Below, in pieces: positions 57,331 to 64,000 of a stretch of DNA of 64,000 nucleotides. The first letter of the stretch is position 1, and each line of letters opens with the position of its first letter. Both the position numbers and the translations under genes were made by a program. The notes beneath the pieces are model-generated. The model saw nothing but the letters and a program-made list of their open reading frames with translations. It ran no database searches and had not been told where the DNA came from. The stretch is from Coptis chinensis (taxonomy: Eukaryota > Streptophyta > Magnoliopsida > Ranunculales > Ranunculaceae): positions 69,199,001 through 69,263,000 of the forward strand of contig CM027384.1 of the NCBI GenBank assembly GCA_015680905.1, read 5' to 3'.

Positions 57331-58449
57331 TGATGGTAACATGTTTACCCTCCCAAATACTGTGAACGTACAGCGACTTTGCAAGAAGGCAGGCATTGAA
57401 AGGAATTCCTATTCAACAAAGATCTTTAGGAGATTCTAGACCTACTATCGTTGGCAAAAAAATCTTTGCTAAAACTTGAGCAAGGTACGATGAGCGAAGT
57501 CATTGCTCACCAGCACTCTTCTCAAACCTTATTCAAGTTTAAAAATCCTTCCACCTCTTAATATGAACTTGTTACTGCCATAAACTCCTAACCATACGCA
57601 GAAGCACAAGTCTGGAATGCCTACAGACATCGCCAAAACTTCCAGGTTCTCAAAAATCCCACGTGTCAACACTACAAGGAAATCCTCTTCTTGGAAAACA
57701 ACGTTATGAACACCATTAATCTTCATAATATCTTCTCTCAACCGATCATCCAGATTACCACTTGAACATCGTCATAACTCATAAATGAACAACGGGGCAT
57801 CCATCATCCACGTCCATCAAAAAATAAGGAAAAGTAGAATAGAAAATGTACTATCAATTGATAACAGTCACGATACAGAGTGAAGAATCACCTTCAAATT
57901 GCGTTTAGCTGCAATCTTTTTCCAAATATTTCTATGTTCAAGGTAAAGCGCAGTGGCAGCAACAGCATTACAGAAATCTTCTGTAACTCCCAAACATTAA
58001 GCACGTCCAGAGACACAGGAATTAGGCTCAGCTGGACCAAGGACCAAAATTTATACTTCCCATTCTTGGCATAACATACACACTGCTGCTGGTATGGCGC
58101 ATATCTCACGCAAGATCCAAACTATTGAGAATGCACCACCTTGACTTCCTTATTCAACAGATGCAATTGTTTACCATTTGTTTGCAGAAATGTAAATGTG
58201 ACTAGAACTCTTCTTTTGCTCATTCACATATAACACATACTGCCAAACTCTATTTGCCCTGCAAATGAAGAACACAGACAGGATACGGAAAAGGTGTTAA
58301 AAATGTGGCAGACAAACTCCTTTACTCTGTATCACGGTTTACTAGCTAAAAATTCTCGATCCCTGGAGAGAAACTGAACAGACATCTAAAGTATAAGTGT
58401 TTTGTAAATTGTAACAAAAATAAAAAATAAATAACAAAAACAAAAGTTG
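57331..58449 (-). other. 3' side of the F-box gene, possible extra exons
   Basis: Short minus-strand frames at 57529-57741 (containing KINGVHNVVFQEEDFLVVLT) and 57894-58109 lie downstream of the F-box gene and may be 3' exons or remnants of another gene; no FBD domain is recognisable. Confidence 0.35.
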
Positions 58450-59407
58450 CTATATATGATATAGACTAGGAATGGAAGAATGACTCATATATACCTCAAT
58501 AAAGCCACTCAATAAACAGAGTTTCTCCACATTGCGCAGCCACACCAGAATCTTAGACGCACTTTTAAAAAAAGAATCCACGGGAGGACTACACAAACTA
58601 ATATCCAGTGAAAAGTGAAACTTAGCACTGACCACAGATATAACATTTTCATAGATAATGTTTGGTGGTTTACAACACATGTATATAAGTTCCCGAAGAA
58701 CTGAGTTAAAGATGCTGATGTTAAGTTCGTGTGTACCAAAGAGCGTTAGGTATTTAAGGGTAGGAATAGAAATGGAAATAGTATTGATATCAATGCAGCA
58801 GCAATACCAGATAACCAGTTTTTCAAGCATGGGACAAGTAGATCTCGAGAGGAGTTTGTTTACTAGGTTTTCACCAAGGAATGTAACATCGTCAAGTAAT
58901 AACGATTTAAGCACTGGAAAATTAACAATTGTGGGCAAATTTAACTCGACAGTATACAAGCTCAATTTTGTTAGGGTACTGCTTGTAAAAAGGCAGAGGA
59001 AGGTTTTCAAATCTGCGTCTGCATCTGTAGGACAAAAGCTCAAAGTCTCGAACATTGTGCTTTACAGCAAAAGAGATCCATGAATTGAATTGACGAGAAT
59101 ATAGAAACGGATCATCGGCCTTCATATTGAGACTGAACCTTGTTATATCCAATCCATCATGAGTTGAAAGCGTCTCATCAATGAAATCTACAAAATCTCC
59201 TGGCTTTCATTCTTTTGTTTCTTCGAAATCACATTGCCTAAAATCTAGATTCGAAAGAGAAGAGCATACATATCTCCATTGCCTTGAAAGAATGCTGCTT
59301 CTCATTGCTTCTTTCATTGGAAGGAAAGAAACAATGTGGCTCCGAATTGGATCAGGAATATGGCTAATCCTATTTTCCTTATCAAAAGAACAACAAACCT
59401 GCTTCAT
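58450..59407 (-). pseudogene. F-box/LRR gene with an in-frame stop and a frameshift
   Basis: Start ATG at 59407. An F-box lies at about residues 13-47 (ISHIPDPIRSHIVSFLPMKE, AMRSSILSRQWRYV), the module that binds SKP1 in SCF ubiquitin ligases. After an in-frame TGA (59207-59209) the same frame continues DFVDFIDETLSTHDGLDITR, FNSWISFAVKHNVRDFELLS. Near 58990-59000 the sense moves to another frame: CLFTSSTLTKLSLYTVELNL, FPVLKSLLLDDVTFLGENLV, CPMLEKLVIWYCCCIDI, PTLKYLTLFGTHELNIS, giving several LRR-like repeats to about 58450. This layout is that of the plant F-box/RNI/FBD-like family, usually about 400 residues; here no FBD end is seen. Two lesions suggest a pseudogene unless they are sequence errors. 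Confidence 0.8.
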
Positions 59408-60274
59408 ATTTGCTCGTCTCCCGCTACCACCTTTCTATATAAATAATAAGTGAATAATTTACCACAACACTTTGACAGAAGTTAAATAATTTACCCTTCA
59501 AATCTCACTCTTCATACCCTGAAAACCAGAAAGCTTCTGAGCCACCCAGGGACTGAGAGAGAAACCTGTAAATAAATTCCAACCAACACAATGTTACAAA
59601 ATGCAGAAACGCACACAAATTCAACTTATTATAGATATACCGAACCAATAAAAGTTGTTACTTATTATATTTGATTTGAAATAACCAAAAAGAGATTCCT
59701 TTTATTTCTATTTAAGTAAAGTGTTATCCCCCCTTTTGAGAGAGAGATTAAATATTAAAGAAAAAAAAAACACTTACTAACAATCTCCCTTTTTTCAATT
59801 TTTCAAAATTCACATTCCCTCCCAAAAAATAAAGTTCTCCTTTGTCGGCAGGGTTAATAAATTTTCTTTTTTTCTTCTTCCAATTCTCTTGTGATTATTT
59901 CTAAAAGTGAATATTCAACATTGTATTGAAAAGGAAACAAAAAAACAATCTTTATGTCATGAGAGAGAGAGAGAGAGAGGATCTAACCAGGTGTGTATAT
60001 TTGAAGGAGTAATTGCAATTCAGAGTGGCTTTGGTTGTTTAGAGATGACTGTTGATTGATTTCCTTGCTCTTTTTCAAGTTTCAAGAGAGAAGATACAAA
60101 ATATATATATTGGACCCGACCCGCGAACCCTGAATTCATATACGGGTTGGATTTGGACCCAAAGATGGATATTGTTTGGCCCATTTGAAACTTCAGCCCT
60201 CCCATAGTCCCATCTCACTTCTCCAGTTCTTCTCCTTTGAGGATTCCAAAAAAGAAAGAATCAATTTCTTCTTT
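59408..60274. promoter_or_regulatory. Shared upstream region of two divergent genes
   Basis: About 870 bp between the F-box start codon (minus) and the DUF3128-type start codon (plus). It holds a (GA)n run at 59960-59979, AT-rich purine tracts and AAAATATATATATTGG at about 60098. Part of it is presumably 5' UTR. Divergent promoters may be shared, but no specific site is identifiable. Confidence 0.5.
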
Positions 60275-60780
60275 ATGGATCAAAAGGAAGAACCAGCTTC
60301 TTCTTCTTCTTCTTCTTCGGTGCCCCGACCCCAATTACTCAAATGCTTCAACGCTCTCTGGTTCTGCTACTGTAAGCAAAAAACACTTTATATTATATTA
60401 TATATTATATCTACCATAAAAACCTTACAAGTTTTTTTCTTTTGGGTATATTCAGCTCCATTTCACCAGATGCAACAGTATTACAGAGCAGGAGTTTTTG
60501 ATAACTGTTCTGGGAAATGGAATGCTCTTTTTGACTGTTTAGGCCTCAAAACTAAACCACCTTCTCAAGTACAGCTCAACTCTTTAACTTTATATTTTCT
60601 ACTTGATAATAATAAGTTCGATATACATTACTAGTAATAATCATTTATTTTCATGCACCACAAGAGATTCTTCAATCTCGCCAGAAAATGAATAAACATA
60701 TTTGGTCTCTCCGTACAAAAGAAGAAGCTTCAGCTAATTGGAGAAAGTGGTTTGGGAATAAACCCCATGAAAGGAAATGA
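60275..60780 (+). CDS. DUF3128-type small cysteine-motif protein, three exons
   Basis: Exons 60275-60371, 60456-60568 and 60667-60780 join in frame through GT-AG introns to an intact 107-residue protein. It starts MDQKEEPASSSSSSSVPRPQ (low-complexity Ser tract), then LLKCFNALWFCYSPFHQMQQ, YYRAGVFDNCSGKWNALFDC and LGLKTK, and ends with a basic helix-like tail KHIWSLRTKEEASANWRKWF. The Cys pairs are CX6C and CX9C, with the YYR.G...C...W..LF.CL pattern of the DUF3128 (C22orf39-like) family, whose members are small CHCH-like proteins. Biochemical role in plants is unknown to me. ATG chosen because it is the first in frame after the CT-rich leader and gives the usual length. The second acceptor is AAGAG|ATT. 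Confidence 0.8.
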
Positions 60781-63520
60781 GAATGCATGTTTCGTAAGTT
60801 TTGTGTTGTAATTGGCTCAATTTCACTGCCCAATAGAAAGTTTTAACTAGACTTTTTGGTATATGTTTCAACATTGTATTAGGCCCAAAGTGATTAATAA
60901 CATGCCAGATTCTTCAAGTCAAAGAATTTGTCGTCGTCTGTTCCCTTTACGCTATCTTCTCTCTTGTGTGTGTATGTGTTTTGTTTAATCTTTTGTAGTT
61001 ATGCATTTTTATCATGAATATATGTAAAATTCATGTACACTGTCTTGTTTTCATTTATATGAGCAAGCTAGATGTAGGTGTTAAAGCCAGATCAAGGATA
61101 TTATTTGATACAGGATATGCCACTATGTTTAAACATGTGTCTATGTCATCTAGGTGTAGTAGTGAAGGTTCTGTTTGTGGTTGTTTGTTTTTTAAGTAAA
61201 TTAGTATTAGGCAATTTCTAATGACTAGAGGTAATATCAATTTATATAATCTTATTCGTGCTAGATGTAGATTTTGAAGTCAAAACTTGGATACTATTTG
61301 ATGGAGGATGCACTTTACATTTGAATGAGCATCTATACTGTCTATACGTAATGGTGCAGGTTGTCTTCTGTCTAGGCGTAGACTCTTTCGTTTTTCTGAA
61401 AAGCGGAATTTTGAGTTTAGTGAGTTCGCTTCATAAGTTCAGATGTAAACTTGATTGTACAAGTTTTAGAATAGTTAATTTCCCGTTAGGTTGACTTGCT
61501 AACTTTTCTAGGTTTCTTTACTTGTTTTGAGTGTCATTAAGAGTTCTTTATTTTGGAGTCAAAGGGACCAAACCTCTATATAAGGGTTTCATGTTTCGTC
61601 GTGATAGTTATATGATGATGTTGAATTGAATTTAGGTTTTCTTTTTGTTCCAATTCTTTTCCTCATTCCTATGGTGTGGTATTCTAAAATTATCTACGGT
61701 GTAGATAATTTGCTGATGCAAAAGAGGGAGAGGGAGAGGGAGAGGGAGAAAAGGAGAGAACAAAAGTTACTCCTGTTAGGCTGAGAGTGGAATTAGTTAA
61801 TTAGTAAATAGGGTTAATAGGCTGAGAGTGGAATTAGCAATTTTCTGTGGATAAAAGTTGTTATAGTGTCAAAGGTGGACTCTGGGCCAAGATCTTACGT
61901 TGCAAATTTATTTGTCATCCATATCGGTCAATTGTTTTGATTTTTCTAAATCTAATTGAAATCCCCATAGTATCCAACCATATTGGTGGATTCTATTGTA
62001 TCCCACAGGCACCACCATACTATGGTCATGTGCTGGCCTCCGTATTCATGGATGTTGATGTTGGTCAATCTCTCAGCCTGGTGCTGTGGATCGGAGTATA
62101 TTTGTACTTAGAAAGCCTGGTATGAGTCTCACTTTTGTTCCTCTATGCTCTGCTCCTTTGTTTCCTTCCAGATGAGTTCTATACTACTTTTATGATTAAT
62201 TTTCTCCTGCTTAAACTCTTACTCTTTTGATCTCGTTAAAGGAACTGATTTACTTGGATGAGTTTATGCTTTTACACGTACGAATGCTCTGACACACTAG
62301 TTGGAAACAACTATAAATAGGGTAAAACTATAAAGCAGAGAGATTGTCCTATCAAAGTGAGGTTAGATTTGTAACATAGTTTATGCACTTAGTTGGCGAT
62401 TCATCAGTTTGTCTACATTAAAGACCATCATCCTTCTTTGTTATATTCTTCAGAAGGTACCCTTATCGGAAAAATAAATAATACATGGTACATGGATAGG
62501 ACCTAGGTTCTAATCTAGTCCCTTAGATATATATCCTGCTGATGATGTTGCATTTGGAATTACAAACTGTAGGTCTGTATGTTGTTAAGATACAAAGTTC
62601 AAATGACATAATTCAGAGAGTTTGCAAGTTATTTACCCACTATATCTTGAGAGCCTTTTTGGTTTCTTTTCAGTATTGGTCTTACTACTTATGGTGACAG
62701 TTAAGTGCCAGTTGGTAAGATACTATTCTGTTGCACATTCCACAAGGCACAAGTTGCAATAACTTGGATGTTTAATAGGCTTCATTTGGTTCTTGTTTGG
62801 TGCTTGCATCGATGCAATAAAACTTCTGTAATATCGACAACATATTTTCAAGAAATCTGTGTTGGATGTGTATCCGTAGGTAACATATTGAAGTTTAAAT
62901 TCCTCAAATGGTGCTACTTCAACCTATTTTCAAGAACTCCATATTGGTTACATGGATACATATGTTGTGGATGCGCCATATGGACATGTTGAAGGCAATA
63001 TACCTCATTTTGGTAGTTCGTTCCTACTCCTGTCGGCTACAATACACGTCCCCATGTCAATGTTACTTTGGAAACATATTTGCCTCCTTTTCCTCTCAAA
63101 CTCATTGTTAACACTTTTTAAGTTTGTTTTTCAGCTGTGGAGGTGCGTATTATTCCTGATCTTATTCTCTAATTTATACACATCGAAAGGTGTAGTTTGC
63201 AGACTTTGTTTTATTTGTATCCTAGAACTGTCACTAAAAGAGGCATATACCCGTAGGTTACATTGGCTAACCAATTAGCTTCTTATCTTGTTTATACTTA
63301 ACAACTGCTGCTGTTTATCTCATTGATGCTTGTTTTATTTTTTTAGCAGTAAGTGGAGCACTGGAGCTATTCTGATGAATGATGAATATGTTGTAGTTGC
63401 AGCATGGAAATAGATTCTGACGTGGGCGGTGAAGATGCCTGCTATGTATTAGTTTTGTAGTCATTCTGATTCTGTGAAGTTTTCTATATATGTAAATGGT
63501 GTCAGTATGGCTCAGTAGAA
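60781..63520 (+). other. 3' flank of the DUF3128-type gene, no gene recognised
   Basis: T-rich DNA with short ORFs (61014-61199, 61258-61494, 61847-62125, 62705-63278), none with a known domain. 61050-61172 matches 27632-27750. A (GGGAGA)n run lies at 61725-61750, and AGGCTGAGAGTGGAATTAG is duplicated at 61779 and 61819. Parts may be 3' UTR or introns of a longer transcript. Confidence 0.4.
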
Positions 63521-63856
63521 TTAGATTTCAGTGAACCAAACACAGCGTATATGAGCGAAGGGCCTCAACATTTGTAAAACTTGTTTAGAAACAGACACAA
63601 GGGCTAAAAAGTCAATATCAGTTTTCAGAACTAATCGGTCATAGGGCGAGGCGAGAGGCAATTAATCAGTGATTTAATCGTAATTAATCGGATGGATATA
63701 ATTACCTTTTTATTTATAGATTGTTAGACGATCTATTGACTTATTATCTAGTTTGAAGCCCCATAAAACGGGTATGCCCATTGAGAAAACCCACTTTTAT
63801 GACTATATCTTGAGCCCAGGAGGCCAGGATCACTCTTATGCTAAGTCCAATGGTTT
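63521..63856. repeat. Segment duplicated at 46.87-47.23 kb
   Basis: Same orientation and nearly the same sequence as 46872-47234, with small indels and substitutions. Its right end contains TGCTAAGTCCAATGGTTTG, the first bases of the PIF/Harbinger MITE, then diverges. Confidence 0.92.
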
Positions 63857-64000
63857 GACTCATATATCTCAATTAGTAGAGTATATCATAATTAACATAG
63901 ATATTTAAATTGGACTAGTTTTTTTTTTCTATCATGAACCCTTGATAAAATATTAAAATTGTTATGAAATCCATGGGCTTATATGGATGCCCACCATTGA
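63857..64000. other. AT-rich window end, nothing seen
   Basis: No feature recognised. Confidence 0.4.

Noticed and set aside
62705-63278. Three overlapping ORFs near the right end as a membrane protein gene
   Set aside because: Hydrophobic only because the DNA is T-rich; frames overlap and no splice structure or domain is apparent.

Overview
The window looks like a transposon-dense, AT-rich stretch of nuclear DNA from a flowering plant, most likely a eudicot. The evidence is the element set: a Gypsy-type LTR element primed by initiator tRNA-Met, CACTA and Mutator-like (MULE) DNA transposons, PIF/Harbinger MITEs, a 5S-bearing Cassandra-like TRIM LTR and Helitron-like minisatellites. GT-AG introns and an F-box/LRR gene fit this. 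Nothing prokaryotic, viral or organellar is visible. The species is not identifiable from what I can read. I had no alignment tools, so family names rest on motifs and memory of the families.

Layout. 1-3060: degenerate minisatellite blocks, repeated at 48.4-53.3 kb, probably Helitron material. 3060-4557: a mosaic in which short runs of the minisatellite element alternate with short runs of the retroelement interior seen at 8.0-9.6 kb; it may be an assembly artefact. 4558-13464: a non-autonomous LTR element with about 3.5-kb LTRs around a 1.9-kb non-coding interior. 13.5-20 kb: duplicated non-coding DNA, a 1.6-kb LTR-like repeat and a PIF/Harbinger MITE. 20-21.2 kb: a CACTA-like end next to a broken fragment of a BUD23-type rRNA methyltransferase gene. 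21.7-26.5 kb: a MULE with a decayed FAR1/Jittery-type transposase between two opposed arrays of a palindromic motif, also carrying a PPR gene fragment and a three-arm inverted repeat. 27.1-27.5 kb: a fold-back MITE. 28.36-28.57 kb: the Cassandra-like LTR. 28.9-42.3 kb: a CACTA element with both usual genes, decayed, and inserts of its own. 42.44-46.86 kb: a second CACTA element with a TTG target duplication and several exons of a ZW10 homologue. 46.87-48.3 kb: a segment duplicated at 63.5 kb, a PIF/Harbinger MITE and a tandem duplication. 48.4-53.3 kb: Helitron-like minisatellites.

The right-hand 10 kb is the most gene-like part: an unrecognised multi-exon gene at 54.2-55.8 kb, a damaged F-box/LRR gene on the minus strand at 58.4-59.4 kb, and a compact three-exon DUF3128-type gene at 60.3-60.8 kb in head-to-head orientation with it. 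The last is the only gene that reads through intact.

The strongest theme is capture of host gene pieces by transposons (ZW10, PPR and probably BUD23) together with unusual inverted-repeat structures in the MULE. I see no new multigene system. The best leads are the ZW10-carrying CACTA, the palindrome arrays and three-arm hairpin of the MULE, and the interleaved mosaic at 3-4.5 kb.
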